A stretch of DNA of 64,000 nt, taken from contig NZ_NUGT01000079.1 of NCBI RefSeq assembly GCF_002574545.1, forward strand, positions 2,442-66,441, written 5' to 3'. Below are positions 44,024-52,946 of the stretch, one piece after another. Each line of letters begins with the position of its first letter. Position 1 is the first letter of the stretch. The notes under the pieces are model-generated. The model saw only the letters and a program-made list of their open reading frames with translations. It did no database searches and was not told the origin of the DNA. This DNA is from Bacillus sp. AFS055030. Lineage in GTDB: Bacteria > Bacillota > Bacilli > Bacillales > Bacillaceae_G. The position numbers were made by a program, and so were the translations under genes.

Positions 44024-46750
44024 ATGGGGAAAAATGACGTTTTCAAATCTCGTTCGACATTTACTGCGAACGATAAAACTTATCATTATTATCGCTTAAA
44101 AGCAATTGAGGAAGCTGGAGTAGCTAAAATCGGTAAATTACCTTATTCGATTAAAGTGTTACTAGAATCAGTTCTTCGTCAAGTAGATGGAAGAGTAATT
44201 ACAAAAGAGCATGTTGAAAATTTAGCAAAATGGGGAACAAGCGAGCTACAAGATGTAGATGTTCCATTTAAACCTTCTCGTGTTATTTTACAAGACTTCA
44301 CAGGAGTTCCAGCTGTAGTTGACTTAGCTTCATTACGTAAGGCAATGGCTGATATGGGTGGAGACCCTGAAGTAATTAATCCAGAAATTCCAGTAGATCT
44401 AGTAATTGACCACTCTGTAATGGTTGATAAAGCTGGTTCAGCGGATGCATTAGATTTCAATATGGATTTAGAATTTTCTCGTAACGAAGAACGCTACCAA
44501 TTCTTAAGCTGGGCTCAAAAAGCATTTAATAACTATCGTGCAGTACCACCAGCAACTGGTATCGTACACCAAGTTAACTTAGAATACTTAGCAAATGTAG
44601 TACATGCAAATACAAATGAAGACGGTGAAGTTGTTGCATTCCCTGATACATTAGTAGGTACTGACTCACATACTACTATGATTAATGGTATTGGAGTTCT
44701 AGGTTGGGGTGTAGGGGGTATTGAAGCTGAAGCAGGTATGCTTGGTCAACCATCATATTTCCCAGTTCCAGAAGTTATCGGTGTTAAATTAACTGGTTCT
44801 CTACCAAGTGGAACAACTGCAACTGATGTAGCATTAAAAGTGACTGAAGTTTTACGTAAAAAAGGTGTTGTAAATAAATTTGTTGAGTTCTTTGGACCAG
44901 GTTTACAAAGCATGCCTCTAGCAGACCGTGCTACAATTGCAAATATGGCTCCTGAATACGGTGCAACTTGTGGATTCTTCCCAGTTGATGCTGAAGCACT
45001 TAACTATTTACGTTTAACAGGTCGTTCTGAAGAACAAATTCAATTAGTTGAAGCATACTGCAAAGCTAATGATTTATTCTATACAGCTGATTTAGAAGAT
45101 CCTACATTTACTGATTTAGTTGAAATCAATCTTTCTGAAATTGAATCAAATCTTTCTGGTCCAAAACGTCCACAAGATTTGATTCCATTATCTGAAATGA
45201 AAAAATCATTCCAAGCGGCAGTTTCTGCTCCAATGGGTAATGCAGGATTCGGTTTAACTGAGGAAGCATTAGACAAAGAGGTTACAGTTAAATTTGAAAA
45301 CGGTACGGAAACAACTTTTAAAACTGGTGCAGTTGCAATTGCAGCAATCACAAGTTGTACAAATACTTCAAACCCATACGTTATGTTAGGTGCTGGTTTA
45401 GTAGCTAAAAAAGCTGTTGAAAAAGGTTTAACAGTACCTGCTTATGTAAAAACTTCATTAGCTCCTGGTTCTAAAGTTGTTAGTGGATATTTACAAGAAG
45501 CTGGCTTAATTCCTTTCTTAAATCAATTAGGATTTAACATCGTTGGTTATGGTTGTACTACATGTATCGGTAACTCAGGTCCATTAGCTCCTGAAATGGA
45601 AGCAGCTATTGCTGAAAATGATATGTTAGTAACATCTGTACTTTCTGGTAACCGTAACTTCGAAGGACGTATTCATCCTCAAGTTAAAGGTAACTATTTA
45701 GCATCACCACCATTAGTAGTTGCTTACGCATTAGCAGGTAATGTAAATATCGACTTCGCAGTTGAGCCAATCGGTCAAGATAAAGATGGTAAAGATGTAT
45801 TCTTAAAAGATATTTGGCCAACATCTGCTGAAGTTCAAGAAGTAGTTGCATCGACAGTTACTCCTGAATTATTCAAAAAAGAATACGAAAGAGTATTTGA
45901 AGATAACAAACGTTGGAACGAAATTCAAACGACTGATGATTCATTATACAAATGGGATAGCGAATCAACTTATATCGCAAATCCACCATTCTTTGAAGGA
46001 TTATCAAAAGAGCCAGGCGTTGTAAAACCATTAGCTGGTTTAAAAATCGTTGGTAAATTCGGTGATTCAGTAACAACTGACCACATTTCACCAGCTGGTT
46101 CAATCGGTAAAACAACTCCTGCAGGACTTTACTTACAAAGTAAAGGCGTAAAACCAGTAGACTTTAACTCATACGGTTCTCGTCGTGGTAACCACGATGT
46201 AATGATGCGTGGTACATTTGCTAATATCCGTATTCGTAACCAAATCGCTCCAGGTACAGAGGGTGGATATACAACTTACTGGCCAACTGGCGAAGTAATG
46301 TCAATTTATGATGCAGCAATGCGTTATAAAGAAGATGGTACTGGATTAATGATCTTAGCTGGAAATGACTACGGTATGGGAAGTTCTCGTGACTGGGCTG
46401 CTAAAGGAACAAATCTTTTAGGTATCAAAACAGTACTTGCTGAAAGCTTTGAGCGTATTCATAGAAGTAACTTAGTATTAATGGGTGTTTTACCACTACA
46501 ATTTAAAGATGGCGAAAATGCTGAAACATACGGATTAACAGGTAAAGAAGTATTTGCTGTTAATGTAGATGAGAATGTTAAACCACGTGATCTTGTAAAA
46601 GTAATTGCAACAAGAGAAGATAATACAACTGTTGAATTTGATGTAGTTGCTCGTTTCGACAGTGAAGTTGAAATCGACTACTACCGTCATGGTGGGATCT
46701 TACAAATGGTATTACGTGATAAATTAAATAATTCTAAAGTAACTCATTAA
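44024..46750 (+). CDS. citB: Aconitate hydratase (aconitase A)
   Basis: 908 residues, full length. It isomerises citrate and isocitrate in the TCA cycle; apo-aconitase of Bacillus also binds RNA. The [4Fe-4S] ligands are Cys445 ([11 protein letters not shown]), Cys511 and Cys514 ([11 protein letters not shown]). Other family motifs are [20 protein letters not shown] and, near the end, [25 protein letters not shown] precedes the ATG. CcpC-like dyads upstream suggest citrate-responsive control. Confidence 0.98.
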   Translation: MGKNDVFKSRSTFTANDKTYHYYRLKAIEEAGVAKIGKLPYSIKVLLESVLRQVDGRVITKEHVENLAKWGTSELQDVDVPFKPSRVILQDFTGVPAVVDLASLRKAMADMGGDPEVINPEIPVDLVIDHSVMVDKAGSADALDFNMDLEFSRNEERYQFLSWAQKAFNNYRAVPPATGIVHQVNLEYLANVVHANTNEDGEVVAFPDTLVGTDSHTTMINGIGVLGWGVGGIEAEAGMLGQPSYFPVPEVIGVKLTGSLPSGTTATDVALKVTEVLRKKGVVNKFVEFFGPGLQSMPLADRATIANMAPEYGATCGFFPVDAEALNYLRLTGRSEEQIQLVEAYCKANDLFYTADLEDPTFTDLVEINLSEIESNLSGPKRPQDLIPLSEMKKSFQAAVSAPMGNAGFGLTEEALDKEVTVKFENGTETTFKTGAVAIAAITSCTNTSNPYVMLGAGLVAKKAVEKGLTVPAYVKTSLAPGSKVVSGYLQEAGLIPFLNQLGFNIVGYGCTTCIGNSGPLAPEMEAAIAENDMLVTSVLSGNRNFEGRIHPQVKGNYLASPPLVVAYALAGNVNIDFAVEPIGQDKDGKDVFLKDIWPTSAEVQEVVASTVTPELFKKEYERVFEDNKRWNEIQTTDDSLYKWDSESTYIANPPFFEGLSKEPGVVKPLAGLKIVGKFGDSVTTDHISPAGSIGKTTPAGLYLQSKGVKPVDFNSYGSRRGNHDVMMRGTFANIRIRNQIAPGTEGGYTTYWPTGEVMSIYDAAMRYKEDGTGLMILAGNDYGMGSSRDWAAKGTNLLGIKTVLAESFERIHRSNLVLMGVLPLQFKDGENAETYGLTGKEVFAVNVDENVKPRDLVKVIATREDNTTVEFDVVARFDSEVEIDYYRHGGILQMVLRDKLNNSKVTH

Positions 46751-46760
46751 TTTTTATTGA

Positions 46761-46792
46761 AAACACGGTCTTTATTGGACCGTGTTTTTTTT
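46761..46792 (+). terminator. citB terminator
   Basis: AAACACGGTC, 7-nt loop, GACCGTGTTT, then T run. Confidence 0.88.
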
Positions 46793-47019
46793 AGTGGAGA
46801 AATTGGAATTAAAACAGAAAAATCCAGAATATAAACAATCAGCCATACTCTAAAATGAACTAAATCGATAAAAAAATCACGAATTAACAGGTGACACCCT
46901 GTAAAAAATAGTAAATAAGTGTTTTTATATTAAGATCATCTTAAGAAGAAATGCGAGCTTGTTCCACTTTTGTATTTATTATGGTTAAATAGAGATAGTT
47001 CATTAAAAGGGTGATTTGT

Positions 47020-47571
47020 ATGAAAAAAGTAATTCCTTTGCTACTACTTTTAGTAGCTTTTGGCTATTCAATTTTTCAATTAGTTGAGAAAAATGAAGAA
47101 GATAAAAAAGTTAGTAATAATAATGATGCTTATATTGCTTCAATTCAAAAATTAGGTGTTCGAGTTGGAGAGCAGGCACCTGATATACAATTGATGACTT
47201 TAGATGAAAAGAAGGTTTATTTATCTTCATTCAAAGGGAAGAAAGTAATCTTAAACTTTTGGGCTACTTGGTGCCCTCCTTGTCAGGATGAGATACCAGC
47301 ATTGGAAAAATTCCATCAAGAACATAAGGATATTGAAATGATTGGTGTTGCTGATTATATTGGAGAGAAAAAAGATTTAAATTTTATTAAAAACTTTGTA
47401 AATAAAAATAGTATGAATTATAGAATTTTAATTGATGAAAACGGTGATAATTTTCGTAAATATGGTGTGATTTCGATCCCAACTACATACTTTATTAATC
47501 CGGATGGAGAAGTAGTTTATAAGCAAATTGGACCATTAACTGAAAAACAATTAAATGCATTTTTAAAATAA
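47020..47571 (+). CDS. yneN: Thiol-disulfide oxidoreductase, ResA/YneN-like
   Basis: 183 residues from ATG 47020 (AAAAGGGTG 6 nt upstream; the GTG at 47011 overlaps it). A short membrane anchor (VIPLLLLLVAFGYSIFQLV) is followed by a TlpA/ResA-type thioredoxin domain: GEQAPDIQLMTL, the redox motif WATWCPPCQDE (Cys85, Cys88) and the cis-proline loop ISIPTTYFINPDG. It follows citB exactly as yneN does in Bacillus and may take electrons from CcdA encoded at 36865. Confidence 0.93.
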   Translation: MKKVIPLLLLLVAFGYSIFQLVEKNEEDKKVSNNNDAYIASIQKLGVRVGEQAPDIQLMTLDEKKVYLSSFKGKKVILNFWATWCPPCQDEIPALEKFHQEHKDIEMIGVADYIGEKKDLNFIKNFVNKNSMNYRILIDENGDNFRKYGVISIPTTYFINPDGEVVYKQIGPLTEKQLNAFLK

Positions 47572-47642
47572 GAAAAATTTACTAAAATGTAAGAAAACTC
47601 TTTTTTTTGGCAATACTAATATAAAAAGAAGAGGTGATTGTT

Positions 47643-47780
47643 TTGAGAAAGAAAAGACATAAATCGTTTCAGGAATTAATTATTGAAAATAAAAATTCAC
47701 TATTAAATGATGAAGAAGCTTTAAATAAAATATATGATCGTCTAGAAGAACGTTTGGAAAGAAAAGCTAAAGCGGAGTAA
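47643..47780 (+). CDS. FbpB-family small basic protein
   Basis: 45 residues: MRKKRHKSFQELIIENKNSL, then LNDEEALNKIYDRLEERLE and a basic end. This is the FbpB pattern; Bacillus FbpB is a Fur-regulated small protein thought to help FsrA act on its mRNA targets. TTG start with GAGGTGA upstream. No Fur box was found directly in front, so iron control is unproven here. A terminator follows. Confidence 0.75.
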   Translation: MRKKRHKSFQELIIENKNSLLNDEEALNKIYDRLEERLERKAKAE

Positions 47781-47805
47781 ATTAGTCTATTTTTGTTTAT
47801 ACACG

Positions 47806-47831
47806 AGAAGGAATAATTTCCTTCTTTTTTT
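47806..47831 (+). terminator. Terminator after the FbpB-like gene
   Basis: AGAAGGAA, short loop, TTCCTTCT, T run. Confidence 0.8.
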
Positions 47832-47845
47832 GTTGTCAAAATTGG

Positions 47846-47875
47846 TGATTATTTTAATTTCCTATTACATATTTA
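47846..47875 (+). promoter_or_regulatory. Candidate forespore (sigma-G) promoter of sspN-tlp
   Basis: TGATTA (47846-47851), a 16-bp spacer and CATATTTA (47868-47875) resemble the sigma-G/F pattern. It lies about 40 bp before sspN. Motif reading only. Confidence 0.35.
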
Positions 47876-47915
47876 GAGCAACAAAACTAATACTATCGCT
47901 AGGGGGGCGAAAAAG

Positions 47916-48056
47916 ATGGGAAATCCAAAAAAACATCCTAAAGATTTTGTACCTAATCATATCGGTACTCAAAACAAAGCAGCTGGTGGGAATAAGGGAA
48001 AACAAATGCAGTATAAAGATCCTACTGGCAAACAACCAATTGTAGATAATGGGTAA
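47916..48056 (+). CDS. sspN: Small acid-soluble spore protein N
   Basis: 46 residues: [19 protein letters not shown], then [13 protein letters not shown] and the end [10 protein letters not shown], almost the Bacillus subtilis SspN sequence. A minor SASP made in the forespore. A GGGGGGCG ribosome binding site precedes the ATG. Tlp follows 31 bp downstream, the usual sspN-tlp operon. Confidence 0.95.
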   Translation: MGNPKKHPKDFVPNHIGTQNKAAGGNKGKQMQYKDPTGKQPIVDNG

Positions 48057-48087
48057 TATCAAAAAACATTTTGAATTGGAGTGAATA

Positions 48088-48327
48088 ATGATGGAACAAA
48101 CACAACATACACCAAATCCAGATGATCGTAGTGATAATGCAAATAAAATCCAAAATATGATTAATCATACGAAGGAAAATATGAAAGAAGCAGAGGCTTC
48201 AATGAAATTTGGAAATGAACAAGATCGTCAAAATGTATTGGCGAAAAATCAACGTCGCGAGGTAGCTTTGGAAGCATTAGAAAGTGAACTAAGAGACGAA
48301 CAAGCATTTAATAATACAAATGACTAA
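48088..48327 (+). CDS. tlp: Small acid-soluble spore protein Tlp
   Basis: 79 residues (or 78 from the second ATG at 48091, which is better spaced from GGAGTGA). PNPDDRSDNANKIQNMINHT and NMKEAEASMKFGNEQDRQ match Tlp, a thioredoxin-like-named minor spore protein. No redox CxxC is present, as in other Tlp proteins. Encoded with sspN. Confidence 0.95.
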   Translation: MMEQTQHTPNPDDRSDNANKIQNMINHTKENMKEAEASMKFGNEQDRQNVLAKNQRREVALEALESELRDEQAFNNTND

Positions 48328-48333
48328 TTAAAA

Positions 48334-48377
48334 ATAAGCTAGGTATTTAGAGTTACCTCATAAATACCTAGCTTTTA
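48334..48377. terminator. Bidirectional terminator
   Basis: AATAAGCTAGGTATTTA and its complement, between tlp and the convergent sleL-like gene. Confidence 0.85.
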
Positions 48378-48378
48378 T

Positions 48379-49662
48379 TTATGCTCTTTTAACGATATTA
48401 AAATTAGCTTCAAGAAGCTCCCAGTTTTGAATAAATGGTAATCCTAATTTCCAATACGAAATCCCTCGTATTTTTTCTTCTTTTATTAGGTTGAACTTGG
48501 CTTGAATTGATCTTGCATCTTCAAACCACACTTCATGTTTTTGACCATTTGATTCTGTATACCGGAAATGAGGTGCTCTTGCTTTGTTATCAAATAGAAT
48601 TTCGTTTGTCATTTGGATTGCTAAATTAGTAGCAGCTTCAGCACTTAATGCTTTCGCCATCGTACCTTGTTTAAATGGCACTTTCCAGTCAAATCCATAT
48701 AAATTTTGACCCATGACTATTTTTGGTACAGGAATAACGGTCTTTGCATAGCGGATTACTCTTCGAACTTGATCAATCGGTGATACGGCCATAGGAGGGC
48801 CGCCTTGCCAACCCCAATCATATGTCATGATTACAACAAAGTCCACAGCTTTTCCTATGTTGGCATAATCATGCGCTTCGTAAAATCTACCTTTTTGAGT
48901 TGAACTTGTTTTTGGTATTAAAGTAGCACTTAATATAAATCCTTGAGGTAGCCTAGATTTAACTTTATTTAAAAAATTTATATAAGCTACACGATCAGTA
49001 GCAGCAACGTCTTCAAAGTCTATATTTACTTCTCTAAATCCGTATTTATTAGCAGTACTAATAATTGTATTTATCAATTTATCTTGAACTGCCGGACTTT
49101 GTAGGATGTCGGTTGCTAGTGATGTTGAAAACTGTCCATTTTCAAGATTAGAGACAACCATCATATAAATACAGCGATTATCTCTAGCGATTTGAGGAAT
49201 GTTACCAAGTGGTGGTTCTGTTAGTGTGCCATCTCTTTTTGCATCAAAGCTAAAATGTGCTAAATAGGTTAAAAACTTGCTTTCTGTTCGAGCTGCTTCT
49301 TCAAGTGCAGGTTTAATTGGGTTTGAAGTAGGTTGTAAATAACCAATTGATTCAATATTTCTTTTTTTTCGTGGTGGAAGATGTAGCTTTTGACCGACAT
49401 GTAATGATGCATACGGACTAATTCCGCTTAAAGTTGCTATTTGACTTGATGTAACACCGTAAGTTAAAGCTAAATCATATAAGTTATCACCAGGTTGGAC
49501 AAAATATTCGTTACCTGTAGTTGGTACGACAAGCGATTGACCTTTTATTATTTTATAAGGAGCTACAAGAGCATTTGAATTAATGAGTGATTGGCGTTGG
49601 ACTCCATAAAAATCTGCAATACTCATAACTGTTTCTCCACTTTTTACAACATGAATTTGCAT
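48379..49662 (-). CDS. sleL: Spore cortex-lytic glycosylase SleL/YaaH type (2 LysM + GH18)
   Basis: 427 residues, near the 427-430 of SleL/YaaH. Two LysM domains at about 2-46 (VKSGETVMSIADFYGV) and 52-96 (VQPGDNLYDLALTYGV) anchor it to peptidoglycan, and a GH18 domain fills the rest, with the catalytic Glu in EVNIDFEDVAATDRVAYI. It cleaves muramic-lactam cortex fragments during germination. No signal peptide, as expected for a protein placed on the forespore from the mother cell. GGAAGGAGA precedes the ATG. Confidence 0.92.
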   Translation of the reverse strand: MQIHVVKSGETVMSIADFYGVQRQSLINSNALVAPYKIIKGQSLVVPTTGNEYFVQPGDNLYDLALTYGVTSSQIATLSGISPYASLHVGQKLHLPPRKKRNIESIGYLQPTSNPIKPALEEAARTESKFLTYLAHFSFDAKRDGTLTEPPLGNIPQIARDNRCIYMMVVSNLENGQFSTSLATDILQSPAVQDKLINTIISTANKYGFREVNIDFEDVAATDRVAYINFLNKVKSRLPQGFILSATLIPKTSSTQKGRFYEAHDYANIGKAVDFVVIMTYDWGWQGGPPMAVSPIDQVRRVIRYAKTVIPVPKIVMGQNLYGFDWKVPFKQGTMAKALSAEAATNLAIQMTNEILFDNKARAPHFRYTESNGQKHEVWFEDARSIQAKFNLIKEEKIRGISYWKLGLPFIQNWELLEANFNIVKRA

Positions 49663-49812
49663 CCAGTTTATCTCCTTCCATTAATCGTAGATATTCGTCT
49701 CTAATAAATATATGCCAAAGAGTTTGGATTAGAAGGAAATAGGTGGAAAAGCAAAGAAATTGATTTTGAAAATAAAAAACCTAGCCAAAGCCAGGTTTTT
49801 TGAGAGAAATAG

Positions 49813-50706
49813 TTATTTTTTTGATTCTTTATCACTATTAGGATCAAGTGGGAATTGAATAATATTTGAACTACTGCCTGAGACAGTAGGGAGTTTTCCA
49901 TCCCATTTCTCTGCTTTTTTGTATTCAATTAATTCATTCGTTAACGATTGTTGGATTACTTGGTTCGCTTTTGCTTGACCTTGTGCTCGGATTAGTTGTG
50001 AATCTGCATCAGCCTTTGCTTCTACTTTTTTCTTTTCTGCTTCAATTCTAGCTGTTTCTAGTTCGATTTTTTTACGATCATTTTCTTGGGCAGCTTGAAC
50101 ACGTGCATCAATTGCATCCTGTGTTTTAGCGTCTGGTTTTGGTGTTCCTAAAGTTAAATTTTCAACAAAGAAACCAAGTACTTTTACATCGTCTTTATAA
50201 ATCGTTTCAATATCAGCTGAGGCATTACTTGATCTCTCACCGTATAATTGTAAAACTGTGTATTTTGAAACGGCAATTCGTGCGGCATCTTGTAATCGTT
50301 TCTTTAAATATGTATCCTCAATTTCTTCGATTGACACAGGTCCGAACTCGTTAAACATCGATACTACTTTAGAAGGATCAATTTTATATGTATAAGATAA
50401 ATCCATTTCAATCCTTTTACCGTCTGAAGTAGCTAATGCAACATCTTTATATTCGACAGTACGAAGTCGGACAGGATATTCGGTAACTTTATCGAATAAA
50501 CCAACAAAATTCCAACCTTGTGATAATGTATTTTTCTGTATTCCTCCATTTGGTGAATAAACAACACCTACATAACCAGGGGTAATTTTTTCAATAAATA
50601 ATGTTGGGATTGTTGCGATTAAGAGCAGTGCAATACCTGCGATGATTCCTCCGATTAGTTTACGATTGAAAATTGATTTCTTTTTTTCATTTGGACGGAT
50701 TTCCAT
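49813..50706 (-). CDS. Prohibitin/SPFH-domain membrane protein
   Basis: 297 residues. One N-terminal membrane helix (LIGGIIAGIALLLIATIPTLFI) precedes a Band 7/prohibitin domain (GYVGVVYSPNGGIQKNTLSQ, VTEYPVRLRTVEY) and a coiled coil (about 205-270, ENDRKKIELETARIEAEKKK). Such proteins form large membrane scaffolds. AAGGAGG lies upstream of the ATG, which is inside the end of the small gene 50687-50848, suggesting coupling. Confidence 0.9.
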   Translation of the reverse strand: MEIRPNEKKKSIFNRKLIGGIIAGIALLLIATIPTLFIEKITPGYVGVVYSPNGGIQKNTLSQGWNFVGLFDKVTEYPVRLRTVEYKDVALATSDGKRIEMDLSYTYKIDPSKVVSMFNEFGPVSIEEIEDTYLKKRLQDAARIAVSKYTVLQLYGERSSNASADIETIYKDDVKVLGFFVENLTLGTPKPDAKTQDAIDARVQAAQENDRKKIELETARIEAEKKKVEAKADADSQLIRAQGQAKANQVIQQSLTNELIEYKKAEKWDGKLPTVSGSSSNIIQFPLDPNSDKESKK

Positions 50707-50848
50707 TATTTTTGTCCTCCTTATCCTTTAAAATATTTTTAACTTTAGCTGATTTTTCACCAATTTTTTCAAATGTGGGAGAAAGAAGAAGCCATATACC
50801 GCATAATAAAAGAAGGATGATTAAGATTGAGCCAACTAGCACTTTCAA
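50687..50848 (-). CDS. Small membrane protein overlapping the prohibitin gene
   Basis: 53 residues from TTG 50848, with AGGGGG about 9 nt upstream. A single membrane helix (VLVGSILIILLLLCGIWLLL) is followed by a charged tail (EKIGEKSAKVKNILKDKEDK). Its last 20 bp overlap the prohibitin start, which resembles a coupled two-gene operon. No family recognised; it may be a regulatory partner of the SPFH protein. Confidence 0.6.
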   Translation of the reverse strand: MKVLVGSILIILLLLCGIWLLLSPTFEKIGEKSAKVKNILKDKEDKNNGNPSK

Positions 50849-50988
50849 GAAGATCGACCCCCTAATTTCTAATGTTAGAAAACCATTAGATTACTATAAG
50901 AAAATTATAACATTTATGATAAGTTAAAAAATAGAACAATTATTAATTTTTTGGTAAAGTATTCTGTAGAAGAATATGAGGTGAAATT

Positions 50989-51411
50989 ATGTTTATTTCA
51001 GAAAAATTAGTTGAAGTAAGATATGCAGAAACAGATGCAATGGGTGTTGTGTACCATGCAAACTATTTAGTATGGTTTGAAATTGGCCGTACTCAATTAA
51101 TAAAAGATTTGGGGTTTAATTATGCAGAAATGGAATCACAAGGTGTCATATCTCCTGTGATTGATTTGAATGTTTCATATAAGAAAAGTTTACGTTATGG
51201 ACAGACTGCTACCGTAAAAACAAAAATAAAATCACTTACACCACTTAAAGTAATCTACGAATATGAAATTACAAATGAAGAAGGCGATATTTGTTGTATA
51301 GGAAATTCGACACATGTCCTTGTTCATAAAGAAACATTTAGACCGATTAAATTTAAAAAAATGTTCCCTGACTGGTATGAGGCATATGAGAGAGCAATGG
51401 AGCAGGATTAA
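50989..51411 (+). CDS. yneP: Acyl-CoA thioesterase, 4HBT/YbgC type (YneP)
   Basis: 140 residues, a single hot-dog domain. The catalytic region VRYAETDAMGVVYHANYLVW holds the conserved Asp of the 4-hydroxybenzoyl-CoA thioesterase family, followed by a WFEIGR-x-x-L-x-x-x-G motif. It hydrolyses short acyl-CoA esters. Position between tlp and plsY is that of yneP in Bacillus. Confidence 0.92.
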   Translation: MFISEKLVEVRYAETDAMGVVYHANYLVWFEIGRTQLIKDLGFNYAEMESQGVISPVIDLNVSYKKSLRYGQTATVKTKIKSLTPLKVIYEYEITNEEGDICCIGNSTHVLVHKETFRPIKFKKMFPDWYEAYERAMEQD

Positions 51412-51448
51412 ACGGGTAGAAAGAAGTACGACTAATGAAAATAAAAAA

Positions 51449-51490
51449 TTAGCGATTGAAGATCATTTATCTTTCAATCGCTAATCTTTA
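51449..51490. terminator. Bidirectional terminator
   Basis: ATTAGCGATTGAA ... TTTCAATCGCTAAT, between yneP and the convergent plsY. Confidence 0.85.
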
Positions 51491-51496
51491 GAGCAT

Positions 51497-52099
51497 TTAA
51501 AATTTAACTTTTGGTTCTGTTTTCTCTTTAATTCTTTTTATATTAGGACGATGTTTATATACGACAAAGATTGTAAGTACAATTAAAATATAAGTTAAAA
51601 TATACCCATTGTCTTTAATTAGTCCCGTGTATTCCATTATAAAAGCTAAAATTGTACCGATAAAAGCTGTTAACATTGATGAAAGTGAAACGTATTTTGT
51701 TGTTTTTAAGCTAATAGCGAAGATAATAATTAAGCATACAAAAAGTAGTGGAGATGCATATAATAAGATCCCTGCAGAGGTTGCTACCGCTTTACCACCT
51801 CTAAAACCGGCAAATATTGGATACATATGACCTACAACAGCAACTAGGCCGATAATTAAAGGATGTATTCCGTGATAATGGAATAATACTGGTAATGAAG
51901 CTGCTAGTGTTCCTTTTAAAATATCCCCTAGTGTTACAATAATACCTGCTTTTTTACCTAATGTGCGGAATGTATTTGTCGCACCAAGATTTCCACTACC
52001 GTGTTGACGGATATCTACTCCGTAAAATATTTTTCCAACTACTAAACCGAATGGTACAGATCCGATTAAATAGGCTAGTACAATAATGACCAAACTCAT
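51497..52099 (-). CDS. plsY: Acyl-phosphate:glycerol-3-phosphate acyltransferase PlsY
   Basis: 200 residues with five membrane helices. It makes lysophosphatidate, the first membrane phospholipid intermediate. The three PlsY motifs are seen: [33 protein letters not shown] and [23 protein letters not shown] precedes the ATG. Gene order near yneT, parE and parC is conserved, though here a two-component system and htrA intervene. Confidence 0.97.
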   Translation of the reverse strand: MSLVIIVLAYLIGSVPFGLVVGKIFYGVDIRQHGSGNLGATNTFRTLGKKAGIIVTLGDILKGTLAASLPVLFHYHGIHPLIIGLVAVVGHMYPIFAGFRGGKAVATSAGILLYASPLLFVCLIIIFAISLKTTKYVSLSSMLTAFIGTILAFIMEYTGLIKDNGYILTYILIVLTIFVVYKHRPNIKRIKEKTEPKVKF

Positions 52100-52268
52100 T
52101 TTCTAGCTCCTTTTCAAACAATAATAAATTAGTGCAGTATCATATAATTTTATCACAGTTTTAAGCGAATATGTAGATAGTTGCTTTAGAATATTCATTC
52201 AAACGAACAAGTAAAGGGACAATTTATTTAAGTTCTTATATCAATCAAATTAAATGGAAGGAAAAAAT

Positions 52269-52943
52269 ATGAACCCAACAGTTTTAATCATTGAAGATGA
52301 AAAAAGATTAAGAGAAATTGTCAGAGAGTATTTTGAAAATGATCAATTTACAGTCATTGAAGCAGAAGATGGAGAACAAGGCATAAAGAAATTTAATGAA
52401 AATCAAGTAGACTTAATTATTCTAGATTTAATGCTACCGAAATTAGATGGATGGGAAGTTTGTAAGCAAATTAGGGAGCAATCAAGTATTCCGATCATTA
52501 TGACCACTGCTCGTTCGGAAGAAGAAGATCAATTACTTGGTTTTGATATTGGTACTGATGAATATGTGACAAAGCCATTTAGTCCTAAAGTACTTGTCGC
52601 AAAAGCAAAGAGTGTACTTAGAAGAACAGCAGATCTAAAAGAAGATGATAAAGAAACGAAGACGATTTGTGGAATTACGATCAATACCTCATCAAGGACA
52701 GCCTCGGTAAATAATGAGTTATTGCAACTTACAAATAAAGAGTTCGAGTTATTATGTTATTTAATTGATAATAAAGGCATCGTACTAACAAGAGATCAAT
52801 TATTAAATCATATTTGGGGCTTTGATTATTTTGGTGATGGTCGAACCGTTGATACTCATATAAAAAAGCTTAGACATAAACTGAAAGACAAAGCAAAGCA
52901 TATAGCAACAGTTATTAGAGTAGGCTATAAGTTTGAGGAGTAG
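52269..52943 (+). CDS. OmpR/PhoB-type response regulator
   Basis: 224 residues from ATG 52269 (GGAAGGAA 6 nt before it; the ATG at 52254 lacks a ribosome binding site). The receiver domain (1-120) has the acidic pair IIEDEK, phosphoacceptor Asp53 (LIILDLMLPKLDGWE), a TT-A switch region and Lys102 (VTKPF). The winged-helix domain (about 130-222) contains LTNKEFELLCYLIDNKG and GDGRTVDTHIKKLRHKL. It pairs with the kinase 3 bp downstream; htrA next door is a likely target. Confidence 0.94.
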   Translation: MNPTVLIIEDEKRLREIVREYFENDQFTVIEAEDGEQGIKKFNENQVDLIILDLMLPKLDGWEVCKQIREQSSIPIIMTTARSEEEDQLLGFDIGTDEYVTKPFSPKVLVAKAKSVLRRTADLKEDDKETKTICGITINTSSRTASVNNELLQLTNKEFELLCYLIDNKGIVLTRDQLLNHIWGFDYFGDGRTVDTHIKKLRHKLKDKAKHIATVIRVGYKFEE

Positions 52944-52946
52944 AAA

